NCBI GenBank assembly: GCA_025175895.1
Contig: CM046004.1
Location: forward strand, 18,029,011-18,093,010
Length of the DNA stretch: 64,000 bases
Direction of reading: 5' to 3'
DNA from: Wurfbainia villosa
Taxonomy: Eukaryota; Streptophyta; Magnoliopsida; Zingiberales; Zingiberaceae
In this document: positions 1 through 10,019 of the stretch, one piece after another
How the letters are laid out: each line of letters opens with the position of its first letter
Numbering within the stretch: position 1 is the first letter of the stretch
Translations under genes and position numbers: made by a program
The notes under the pieces: generated by a model
Told to the model about the DNA's origin: nothing
The model's database searches: none
The model's input: the letters and a program-made list of their open reading frames with translations, nothing else

Positions 1-148
1 TTTGTAGGACGACAAAGGGTGGGAGCTCACTCGGCCGTGGAATGCTTTTCACCTGTGACCTTACCGTGTATTGTTGGCCAGTGGCCAGGTGGATATGTAA
101 TAGTACTATTTCTTTGGGATAATAAAAGGTTGCCCTTCTGGTTTCAGA

Positions 149-390
149 AAAGTCACCTATCACGATGCATTCTATTCCCTCATATCTTGGATCGAGGCGT
201 CCAACAGTAAAAGTCACCTATCACGGTGCATTTTATTCCCTCGTGTCTCAGACCGAGGCATCCATCAGCAACGTCGCCATTTGGTGCATTATATTCCCTC
301 GTGTCTCAGACCGAGGCATCCATCAGCAAAGCCATCTATCACAACACAGTCTATTCCCTCATATCTTTGACTGAGGTGTTGATATGAGCA
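149..390. repeat. Tandem array of about 60 bp, four degenerate copies
   Basis: Four successive units share the core 'CTATTCCCTC', a following 'GACCGAGGCATCC'-like stretch and a leading 'AAAGTCACCTATCAC'. Units 2 and 3 are the closest to each other, and unit 4 is the most diverged. Short ORFs here follow the repeat period and are not genes. The array abuts the gypsy-like LTR fragment on its right and may belong to the same element. Confidence 0.75.
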
Positions 391-1501
391 AAATATATAA
401 GATTTTAGGAGTAGTTTTAGTACATATCTCATTGCATTTTATACTTGTTTCATGCATATTCTTCCTTGTTTTGCATTCATTTCCTATTTTCTAGTTTAGA
501 GATCTACTTTTGTTAATTTATGCATAGGATAGTATTTTTGGAGCAAAAATGGAGCAATTTGTGGAGCACTGACCTTAGGGAACACACACTGGCCATGTCC
601 CAAGACATGGGCATGTTTCCGAAGAAAAACGGATTAAAACGGAGGCCCCAGAAATCCACACAGTCGGCCGTGTGAAATCCACATGGCCACGTTAAATTTC
701 TAGCCTGATTTTCAACCCAGATTTTAGTCATTTCCAGCCTTGAACATGGCCGGCCATGTGAAATTCACACGACCATGTGGCAGCGATGCAAATTCGAAGA
801 AATAGGTTTTTCTGAGCATTTATGGAAAGTCGGAGCCACCTCTATATATAGGAAACACGTCTAAGAGACTGGCAATCATGAGGGGAGCTGCTCGAGGGCT
901 CCCAAGCCCTAGAGGAGGTCGGATGGCTAGAACAACACAACGGTTCCTTGAAAAGCATCGGAGACTCGGAACGGAGAGGAAGGAAGCGACTCTAGGATCG
1001 AAATCTGCGCTCCAACGCCAAATAGAATGACCAAGAGTACTATGATTTCATTCTTAGACATCTTTACATTGTAATGATTCATTCTATGATGCCTTGTGTA
1101 TGTTCTCTTTCATCTATGGAGTAGATACTTCGATTCTAGGATTAGGGAGTAGCTTGTGTACGTTGGACATGCTAATTCAAATATATTTTCTATTTCTGAG
1201 TTTATATTTGCAATAGGTGTTGTTTGGATCGATGAAAATTATGTTTTGATTCTGTATCTAGTGCGCATAGCCGACACAAAGGGTGACAACCTTTGTATCA
1301 AATACCTAGAAGAACCAAGGAGGAACCTTGCGGTCATCCTCCCTTCGATAACTGTAGATAGTAGAATATGATAGAGTAGAAAATGAAATACGTTTTGACT
1401 CTTCATAGGGATTATTAGGACATCCTCGTACCCAATAGCGTATCTTAGCAGAAGGGCTAAAGTAGGAGAAATTAACTCTAGAAGGGTTGAGGGACCTTAA
1501 T
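372..1501 (+). mobile_element. L: Ty3/gypsy-like LTR fragment (tentative)
   Basis: This stretch has no usable ORF. It contains motifs common in plant gypsy LTRs: a poly-pyrimidine leader, 'CGGCCGTGTG'-type inverted motifs (about 660-780), a TATA box near 841, and a 'CTATGGAGTAGATACTTCG'-like segment near 1117. It ends abruptly where the LTR of H begins at 1502, so H probably inserted into it. Neither an LTR partner nor a primer site is visible, so the left edge and class are inferred. It could instead be other old intergenic repeat. Confidence 0.35.
841..852 (+). promoter_or_regulatory. TATA box of the L fragment
   Basis: 'TCTATATATAGG' is a canonical plant TATA box about 650 bp upstream of the H insertion. 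It suggests the U3/R part of an LTR. No transcript evidence is available. Confidence 0.4.
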
Positions 1502-3252
1502 TGTTGGAGCTGATGCTCCAAGTTATGTTTTGGTGTTTGACAAACGTTTGAGTAAACAAAGGTCTAAGAAAATGAGAAATCCAAGGGTGGACCCTTGGTG
1601 AAAAGTCCAAGATGGTTAATTCCTTGGCAGATGAGAAATCCAAGGGTGGACCTTGGTGAAAAGTCCAAGATGGGTAATTACTTGGCAGATGAGAAATCCA
1701 AGGGTGGACCTTTGTGAAAAGTCCAAGATGGGTAATTCCTTGGCAGGCAGAAAATTCATTGTGAAAGTGGCAAGGTGAAAAGTCCAAGAATGGCTGGAGG
1801 CCGGAGTCTTGGCAGGTAAAGGGTCTCTGAGTAGAGTCTTTACTAGGCGTGCTTCAGTCTTAGAGTTGACTGAAACAACGGGTCATAAGGACAACAATGA
1901 GTTGACACCTCAACTGTTGCCTTTACTGTATTCAGCAGTCGACGAATTTGTCGACTGGCCAAGGGGCAGTCGAGGCAGCGACTCGACTGATCTCAGTCAG
2001 CAGCCAGCAGGAGCAAGTGGAGCTCGACAGCTACAGAAGAAGTTGCAATCGAGCCGACACCTCGACCGACTCTTCGACTGAGGCAGTCGAGGCAACGCCT
2101 TGACCGATACTGAGCTTAAGAAGATAGAAGAGGCAGACTCGCCCGACAGTTCAACTGTGGCATTCAAGTCAGTGGCTCGACTGACCTCTAACAGAAGCCG
2201 ATAGATGCGAGGCAGAATCGACCAGTGCTTCGACTAGTGCAGTCGAGCTGACACCTCGACTAATAGTTGGCAACAGCGAACAGAAGCAAGGGAGCTCTGA
2301 CTGGTGCCTCGACTGCAATAGAGGAAGTCTCGGCATTTAACATGAGCAGTCGAGCCAGTGCCTCAACTGACCTTTGAAAAAATCGCACATACGCAAGGCA
2401 TGCTTAACTGCCGCCTTGACTGATGGGAAGCGGAGTCGTGATTCTGGCGAGAAAACCTCTCCGTTTTGATGCGTGGACAATTTCTACCGGTAGGTTTCAA
2501 ACATCTATCAAAATCCTACAAACGAGAATGCTTCTCGCAGTGGATCCGAGCTTAGGTGGGTGATCGAGAGCGGGAATCGAACGTACGATCGCAGCTTTAT
2601 AGGTTTTGCATAGAAAAAATAGAGGAGATCGATCTTCTTCTTCGCAAACTCTGATTCCACTGCAACAGATCCTTTTCGTGCTTTCTGCTTCTATTGCGCC
2701 AGCCCTCATCCTATGCTACGACTGTCTCTGCATTCTGTTCTGCACCATCCGACATCTGGAAAGCCTCGTTGCCGCCTTCCCAGTGCTACAACGTGTGTGG
2801 CTGCCCAGATCACGACAAGGACGAAGGCTGACTGAACTAATATCGACATTCTTATCTGTAAAATTCTGTACTGCTTACTCTTTCATATAATCTTGATCTC
2901 TGTGCATATTTCTTATACTAAAGATTTGTAATTTGTAAGTTTTTAAGAAGTTTTCTCCACATTTAAAGTTTGACTTCAAAAAGGAGAAAATATAGTGGTA
3001 GGCCTTGGACTAGCAACTCTAGGAGAGAGCTGTGAACCAAGTAAAAAATTAGTTGTGTCGTTCCTTTTTGATTTTGTGCGCTGTGTTCTTTTCGTCGTTA
3101 TTATTTTTATTTCGAACGCATTTATTTAACTCTGATTTTTGAGGTTTTGGTTACATTTGTGTTTTCCTTCATTTATTGTCAAACTCCGCTGCGTTTACTC
3201 ATTTATTTTTGAAAAAGTAATCTCCCCCCTCTTGCATTTGTCGGTCCTTTCA
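1502..3252 (+). repeat. 5' LTR of H
   Basis: It begins TGTTGGAGCTGATGCTCC and ends CCTTTCA directly before the primer site. The same start recurs at 17707 after a polypurine tract, which fixes the boundary. The interior holds a 58-bp tandem array (1574-1750) and many GTCGAC/TCGACTG motifs (about 1930-2400). The 3' copy is truncated, so insertion age cannot be estimated from the LTR pair. Confidence 0.88.
1574..1750. repeat. 58-bp tandem array in the H LTR
   Basis: Three copies start with GAGAAATCCAAGGG at 1574, 1633 and 1691 and end in CTTGGCAG. In copy 1, CCAAGGGT and ACCCTTGG form an 8-bp perfect inverted repeat. The same CCAAG/CTTGG grammar appears in the LTRs of B1, C, D and F. Confidence 0.8.
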
Positions 3253-3254
3253 AG

Positions 3255-3266
3255 TAGTATAAGAGC
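3255..3266 (+). promoter_or_regulatory. Primer binding site of H (initiator Met tRNA type), mutated
   Basis: TAGTATAAGAGC lies 2 bp after the LTR end. It differs at two positions from TGGTATCAGAGC, the usual sequence complementary to the initiator methionine tRNA 3' end. Confidence 0.75.
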
Positions 3267-3308
3267 AAGGGCTCTAATTATCCGATTTAACCACCCTAGA
3301 GTCGTAAC

Positions 3309-4864
3309 CATGCAAGAGGGTTACAGTACAAACTGACCTCCATTTTTTGATGGAATGAATTTCCAATACTAGAAAAGTCGGATGGAGTACTATCTCATGA
3401 CTGAGATAGAAATGTGGTTCTCCGTTACTGAGGGCTTCATTACTCCTATAGATGATGATGGTAAAGTCTTAGGGTACGCTCTTTGGACAATTGAGCAAAA
3501 GCGCAAGGCACAGGAAAATGCTAAAGCTACTGTAACATTATAGTGCGGCCTGGCAAAGGAACAACTTAATAAAGTTGGTCCTTTCAGTAGTGCACAAGAC
3601 CTATGGAACAAACTACTTGAGCTGCACGAGGGTACCAGAGACTCTCGTATAGCCAAGAGGGATTTGTTCCTAAGTCAACTCCAGAATTTCACTATGAAGG
3701 ACATTGAATATATCAGTGAACTTTATGGAAGATTCAAGCAGTTGCTTAACGGTCTCCACTCTATTGGAGAGAGTGTTGAGAACCGAGATTTGATTAGGTA
3801 TGTGCTTAAATCGTTTCCCCGAAATGTCTTATGGTAATCTATGGTGGATGCCTATAAGGTATCAAGGGATTTATCAACTGTTAAAATAGATGAACTATTT
3901 TGTGAGATGGAATTACATGAACAGGCTAATAAAGGTTAAAAAGAGAAAGGTATGACTTTGTTTGCAGGTGATCAGAGCAAGGAGGGAAAGAAAAAGAAGG
4001 AGAAGAAGAAGGAGCAGTCTTCATCCTCAGGCACGGAATCAGATGGAGATGATGAGTCCTCTTCCAGCGAGGTGGCCAACTTCATGAGGAAAATGATGAG
4101 GAGGAGCAGAAGATTCAGCAAAAAGAAAGGTAAGCAAGTTGATAATGTAATTGATAAAACTAATGTAGTTTGTTATGAATGCAGCAAGAAAGGACATTTC
4201 AGAAATGAATGTCCTCGTCTCAAGAAGAAGGAAGAAAAAAGGAGGAGACAAAAAGTGTTGAGAGCCACATGGAATGAGTCATCATCCGATCGTCAGAAGA
4301 AGACAAAGAAGACAAGGCTGGACGACACACTACTCTGATGGCGTTGGAGGACTCCGGAACAAATTCAGACTCAGAGGCAGAATCATCATCGACGGATGAT
4401 GGTCAGGTAAATTCGAAACTTAGAGTTTGCTATAAAACTATTGCATATTTAACTAACATGCTAGAAAAAACAAAATGTAGAATCAAAACTTTAAAATCTG
4501 AATTAGGACATTTTAAGAATCTTAAGAAGCATGCGGTAGAATCTAGTACTAACACCTCCAAATTTGAAGTAATTATGGATGAAAACAGAGCTCTGAGAGC
4601 ACTGGTGAATGATCTCAAGTGTACTCTTGAGAAGTTCAACTCTATATCTCGAACATTGAATATGATTCTAGAATCACAATGAGCTATTTACAACAAAGCT
4701 GGAATAGGTTATAGACCTAAACGGCAAGAACATAGTTTTATTTCTTTAGTTTCTAGAATTCCTGGTAGGAAGAAAGCAACTAAGGTATGGATTCCTAGGA
4801 ATACATTTTGGAAGCTAATGGTCCCAATATTTGGGTTCCAAAATCTTTTATCTTTCGTGTCTAG
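3309..4864 (+). pseudogene. gag: H gag (UBN2-type Gag with one zinc knuckle), decayed
   Basis: The start is ATG at 3309 (MQEGYSTN). The N-terminal half is a UBN2-type copia Gag: 'AQDLWNKLLELHEGT', 'RFKQLLNGLHSIGE' and 'ENRDLIRYVLKSFP' are recognisable. A Lys/Ser/Glu-rich linker follows, then a knuckle CYECSKKGHFRNEC (about 4171-4212) that binds RNA in this family. In-frame stops occur at positions that relatives fill with Trp or Gln, and the reading frame moves at least twice (near 4335 and between 4680 and 4830). The last segment reads 'IWVPKSFIFRV' and ends at TAG 4862-4864. The next in-frame codons lead straight into the protease, so this is the gag/pro boundary. Not functional. Confidence 0.85.
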
Positions 4865-6195
4865 CAGGCATCAGTTGAGGGGGAGTGTCCATCAACCTGG
4901 TTCGTAGACAGTGGATGCTCCAAACACATGACCGGCGACATATCATTTTTCTCCTCGTTGGAAAATAAAAATAGAGGTACCGTTTTGATTGGAAATAGCG
5001 ATAAGTTAAAAGTTATAGGAATAGGAGATATTTATGTTTTAGAGTATTTTATGATTAGGAATGTGTTGCTTGTTAGAAATATGTCATTTAACCTGTTAAG
5101 TGTGAGTCAGTTGTGTGATGCTAGATATAGGGTTGAATTCAATTCAACTCAATGTCTAGTAAAGCACAACATTTCAGTTGTTACCATGCTAGTAGGAGTT
5201 AGAAAGGAAAATATATATCAAGTATATTTTGATAATGCTACTAATCTATCTGCCAAGTGTCTAGAACAGATGAATCTTGGTTATGACATAAAAGGCTCGC
5301 GCACGTCAACCTGAAGAATTTGAGAAGACTAGCTGGAAAGGAATTGGTCAGGGGGCTGCCAATGCTAAAGTTTCAAAAAGACAGGTTATGTGATGCCTGT
5401 TAAAGAGGTAAGCAAAAGAGGGCATCACACAAGCCCAAAAACTTTGTAAGTACTTCTACTGCTTTAGATTTATTACTAGAAGCATGCTCAATGAGTATGC
5501 TCTTTCAAGCTACTTGTGGGCTGAAGTCGTCAGTACAACCTGTTATGTACAAAACAGGGTGCTAATACATAGGTTTCTAGAAAAAATCTCTCATGAACTC
5601 TGGTTTGGAAAACCACCTATAGTTAAGCATCTTAGGGTGTTTGGCTGCAAGGTGTTTATCCTAAATACCAGAGATCATTTAGGAAAATTCACTGCTAAAG
5701 CTAATGAAGGTATTCTTGTTGGATATTCTTCTATTAGCAAAGCATATAGAGTTTACAACAAAAGGTCAAAATTAATTGAAGAATCACAAGATGTCATTTT
5801 TGAAGAAGGTGAAAAATCTGACAATACTCGAAGAAGTGATGAAGAAATTAAATTTGGAATGGAGAAGATTAAATTACAAGAGAATACTGAAGTAGGGGGA
5901 GTTAAGGTCGAGTTTGATGAAGAAAAGTCTAAGTCACAAGGGTCATTGCTTGAAGATATATCAAATGACCAAGTACTTGAAACATCTCAAGCACCAAGAT
6001 CTAGTAGGACAAGTGTCAGTCATCCCCACGATCAGATTATTGGAGAACTTCAACAAGGGGTGAGGACCAGATCATCCTTTAGGAATGAAGGGGTTGAAGT
6101 TGCTCTAATCTCAGAAATTGAGCCAAGGGTAATAGAAGAAGCTTTGCTTGATCCTGATTGCATCTTAGCGATGCAAGATGAACTAGGGAAATTCG
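4865..6195 (+). pseudogene. pol: H pol, part 1: protease, broken integrase, start of RT
   Basis: The aspartic protease is seen as STWFVDSGCSKHMTGD (about 4888-4935). The pre-integrase HHCC region follows ('LAHVNLKNLRRL', 'RLCDAC', then a stop where Gln is expected). At about 5475-5485 the sequence jumps from 'TALDLLLEA' to 'MLNEYALSSYLWAEVV'. In relatives these flank the roughly 150-residue DDE catalytic core, so all three catalytic residues are deleted. Downstream the integrase C-terminus ('RVFGCKVFILNTRDHLGKF', 'GILVGYS') and the acidic linker to RT are intact up to 'QDELGKF', where N is inserted. The protein continues at 14944. Confidence 0.87.
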
Positions 6196-7261
6196 TGTTA
6201 GTTATAGCCCTAAGAACCAATCATGTGATGGTTGAATAGGGAACATTTTGTATCATATTCTATAAAGGCAAAGGATTGGTTATTATATTTAAGTTTTGCT
6301 TGTGCCAGCTAAATTAAATATAGTAATGCCCTAGAAAAAGTAGGTTCTTATCTACAGCACATCAATTGGCAGAATTGATTATGAGAGGCTGTAGAGAACA
6401 CTTTCTAAATGTTCCTAGTCAAGTATTAATATGCAAGGGCAATATTAATACATAAAGACTAGCATGTAGGTCAATTGATGACTTGATCTCACAAGTCATG
6501 GATATATGATATCAAGTTGACACATGGGTATATATTAGAGAATATATACTGAACTGACCCGCCATGAGAAAGTTTCATGGATCGTTATATGAGTGTCATA
6601 AACTTTCTCATGTGACTATTGTTATGAATAGTCCTCAGACCTGAAGTCACTACGGTTCCCTATATAAGGAGTTATGTACTTTGGTATCGTCAAACGTCAC
6701 CCGTAACAGGGTGGACCATAAAGGCGATTACTGGGTATATAACAAATTATGCGGAGGGATGTGAGTGATGTAGATGAGATCTATCCCTCTCATATGACGA
6801 GAGTGATATCGGTGGGCCCCTTGATTGAGTAGAACTACTAAAACGCATGGCCATGCTCGAATGAGTCAATATGAGATATTGAGCTCATTTGTTTGAGTTA
6901 GTTTACTCAGGGATCAAGAAACACATAGATTGATCAAGGATGACACGGTCTATGCCTCATTGATCAACTGATATCAAGGATAGAAGGACACGGTCATATA
7001 TTATAGTAGTCACGGAAAGGTTAGTCGGATCTTGACTTATCTCAGTAACTTGGGTAGCAATGATGTATTGCTAGATGCCGCTCATTGCTTGTGTATCTAA
7101 AAGAGTTTAGATCCACTGCCAACGTTATGAGAGCCTATAGGGTCACACACAAAGAGCATGATAATTAGAGGAATTAGAGTATTCTAGTTTGACTAGAATA
7201 ATTTGGGAATAAGCTTAAGTACAAAATGATTTTTGGACTTTAAGCTTAATGAGAATTTTAG

Positions 7262-7465
7262 CTAATTGATTTAATGAGATTAATTCAATATGTTACCTTA
7301 TTGATTTAATAAGATTAATTCAATATGATAACATAAGCTTAATTGAATTAATAAGATTAATTCAATCTGATTGAATTAATAAGATTAATTCAACATGCAT
7401 GAATGCCACATAAGAATGCCACATAAGCATGCCACATAAGCATGCCACCTAAGCATCCACCTAAG
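7262..7465. repeat. Two adjacent short tandem arrays in the N LTR
   Basis: Positions 7262-7393 repeat 'TTAATAAGATTAATTCAA' about five times. Positions 7396-7465 repeat 'ATGCCACATAAGC' about five times. Both recur in the 3' LTR (about 14168-14345), with one fewer AT unit there. Confidence 0.8.
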
Positions 7466-7604
7466 CTAGATAAGGTGGAAGGAAACAAAATGGTTTTGTC
7501 TCCTTAAGTGGCCGGCCAAACAAGGAAGCCAAATCCTTTTTGAGTGTGTCTCAATGCAATGGATTGCATTGAATGTGAAGGAGGTGGAAGGGTTTTTCCA
7601 ACCC

Positions 7605-7611
7605 TATAAAA
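7605..7611 (+). promoter_or_regulatory. TATA box of the N 5' LTR
   Basis: CCCTATAAAAGGC is a strong TATA box about 445 bp before the LTR end. The second copy is at 14483-14489. It probably marks the U3/R boundary. Confidence 0.6.
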
Positions 7612-8047
7612 GGCTCCATGGAGTGGCCGGCCAAAGTAGAGTTTGTGTTGTTGTGGTTGTGAGAGAGCTTGGTGGAAGCTTTGGTTGTGTGGGTTTGTGA
7701 GTGTAGGCTAGCAAGAAGAGGAGTCTTCTTCTTCCTTTCTCCTTTTCCCTCTCTTCCTCTCCTTTAGGGACTTCTCTAGCAAGAAGTAAAGGAGAGCTCC
7801 TCTAGTTTTCTTTTGTGAGACAAGAGCTTGCTCGTGTGGATACATATAGAGGCACGGACACTTGAACGTGCTAAAGATCCAACAAACAAAAGGAAGAAGC
7901 GGGATTAACAAGGGCACGCAACAAAGGTAATCCTCTCCTATAAGATAGGTTTGGTTTAGAGAAATTTATTTTATACGAGTTTGCTGTCTCATGGATCACT
8001 TGGAAGGATCCTAATTTTTCCGCGCATATGCCATTTGGCATAAAGAA

Positions 8048-8058
8048 TATCAGAGCCA
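8048..8058 (+). promoter_or_regulatory. Truncated primer binding site of N
   Basis: TATCAGAGCCA matches the 3' part of the initiator-Met tRNA complement TGGTATCAGAGCCA. Its first bases were lost in the deletion at the LTR junction, so normal minus-strand priming would be impaired. Confidence 0.65.
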
Positions 8059-9224
8059 CTTTTGAAAGATCGTATAAAATAGGTTTTCTCTATTTTATAT
8101 GTGATATAGAAGTAGGATAAATTTTATTATGAGTTGATAATTGCATTAGCAATTGTCAAACATAATAAAATATCCAATGTCTTTTAAAAGTTAAAATGAC
8201 ATGGTGCATGGTTATGGCCTAGTCCCAAAAGGTTTGTGAATGTGTGTGTTGTAATTTTAAATACGGCTGCGTGGTCGTGCCTTCCTCCTAAAATCCTTGT
8301 TGTAAAATTAGTTTTAGACTCGAATGTAACTCGAGTATTTCTCCTTTTGTAATGTACAAAACAAAGATGGAGGGTCCATTGGAAGATGAGGTTACAAGGA
8401 GGAAGTCAACACACAAGACAACCAAAAGGAAGCACTTAGGAGAAGATGCTATCCCTAGGTTGACCAATCAATCTTTTCATTGGCTTGAGAAGATTGTAGA
8501 ATAAGGGCCATAACCATGACACGCTTAGTTTAATATGTATGTGATGCATGTTAGTTTAGCTTGTATGTGATGCATGATTAGTTTAGCTTATATGTGATGT
8601 ATGCTAATATGTATATGATACATGTTTATTTCTTAATAAGTCAAAAGCGATATGCCTACTAAAGCTTGGTACTCACTACTTCCTCGATCATTTGTTATTG
8701 GGTTTGCCAAAGCAAAGCAATGCATTTTATCTTGGAAGAGTGCGAGTGGACAATCGTGATGTCCCGCTATCAAACTTGGTTAAGACTTAATTAAGTTTTC
8801 TTAATTAGTTAAGAAAGTAGAGGCATATATTAGCTTTGAACATAAGTTTTAAATTAGTTTTGTGTGATTTTCGAACATCAGCTTTGTCTTAGAAGTGGTC
8901 GCGTTCGATATCCAAGAAGGCCTCTCGTGCCTCGCCACACCGAAGTCTTTAGGAATAAACACTAAACTAATCTAAAACTTAACCAAAGCTATTAAAGAGT
9001 TACATCAGATGTAATTGGCAAAAGATTGCCTACCTAATTATACTACGTCTTGGGCGATTAGCCAAAGCTAACTCAAGACGAATTATGATGTGGATCTTTA
9101 TCCCATATAAATTTATAGCTAAATAGTAGCTATGAGAATTTAGTGGGAGCCTCATTTAATTAAAGGCCTAATTAAATGATTTAGGTATGATACTTAACTT
9201 TGCATTTTAATGTTGTAGATCACC
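8059..9224 (+). other. N untranslated leader, about 1.17 kb, non-coding
   Basis: No ORF of note lies between primer site and gag. Positions 8523-8625 are a short degenerate tandem repeat of 'TGTATGTGATGCATG' with 'TTAGTTTAGCT' spacers. A long leader is usual for this copia group. Confidence 0.6.
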
Positions 9225-10010
9225 ATGACATCTACACGACACACCCCCTGAACTTGCGATCTGTCCTTGAGAAGGACAAGCTCAATGGAGCGAACTTTCT
9301 TGACTGGTATAGGAACTTGAGGATTATCCTCAAGCAAGAACGCAAATTGTATGTCCTAGAGAAGTCTACCCCTGAAACACCCGCCCATGCGGCCACTCGT
9401 GCTGAAAAGGATGCTTATAAGAAGCATCAAGATGACGATTAGATGTGTCATGTCTTATGCTTGCCACCATGAACTCGAGCTTGAAGCAACATGAGAACAT
9501 GGATGCCTATGATATGGTTGAGCATTTGAAACAACTATATCAAGGACAAGCTAGGCACGAGCGCTTTGAAGTGTCTAAGGCTCTTTTTGCATGCAAGATG
9601 CAAGAAGGAACACTGTAGGAACTCACGACTCAAAATGATTGGGTACGCTTGAGAACCTTGAAAGACTAGGTTTTCCATCGAGCCAAGAATTGGCAACCGA
9701 TGTTATCCTCGCAATCGCGGAAGCATATAATCAATTCGTCATGAATTATAACATGAATGAAATTGATAAACCTTGCTCGAGATTCTCAAAGATGTTAAGA
9801 ATCACAATCAATCTCAAAAGAAAGTTAGAAACGACTAATGGTCAAGAAGGGCAAAGGTACTTAAAGGCAAGGGTAAGACCAAGCCAAAGGCAAGGCCAAT
9901 TCATCCACTTCAAAGGGTAAAGGTAAAGTACCTAAGGAAGGGATCCTTCCATTGGTGAGATCGACACTGGAAGCGAAACTGCAAAGTCTATCTTGAGGAA
10001 GTAAAGAATA
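9225..10010 (+). pseudogene. gag: N gag, decayed
   Basis: ATG at 9225 opens 'MTSTRHTP', then a stop from a 1-bp frameshift. The other frame continues with 'LEKDKLNGANFLDWYRNLR', the signature of the copia Gag N-terminus. The middle portion ('ERLGFPSSQELATDVIL', 'FVMNYNMNEIDK') appears after further frame changes near 9600-9720. A zinc knuckle remnant ('HWKRNCK') is near 9955-9985, with bases missing in its first half. The protein cannot be made in one piece. Confidence 0.8.
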
Positions 10011-10019
10011 AAAGAAGTG

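Larger units (their letters stand above)
6196..8047 (+). repeat. 5' LTR of N
   Basis: It starts TGTTAGTTATAGCCCTAAG, identical to 13112. Compared with the 3' LTR it has an extra 27-bp AT-rich unit near 7347-7373 and several 1-3 bp indels. The last roughly 14 bp, including the terminal CCCTACA and the first bases of the primer site, are missing. The deletion joins 'GCATAAAGAATA' to 'TCAGAGCC'. Confidence 0.9.
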
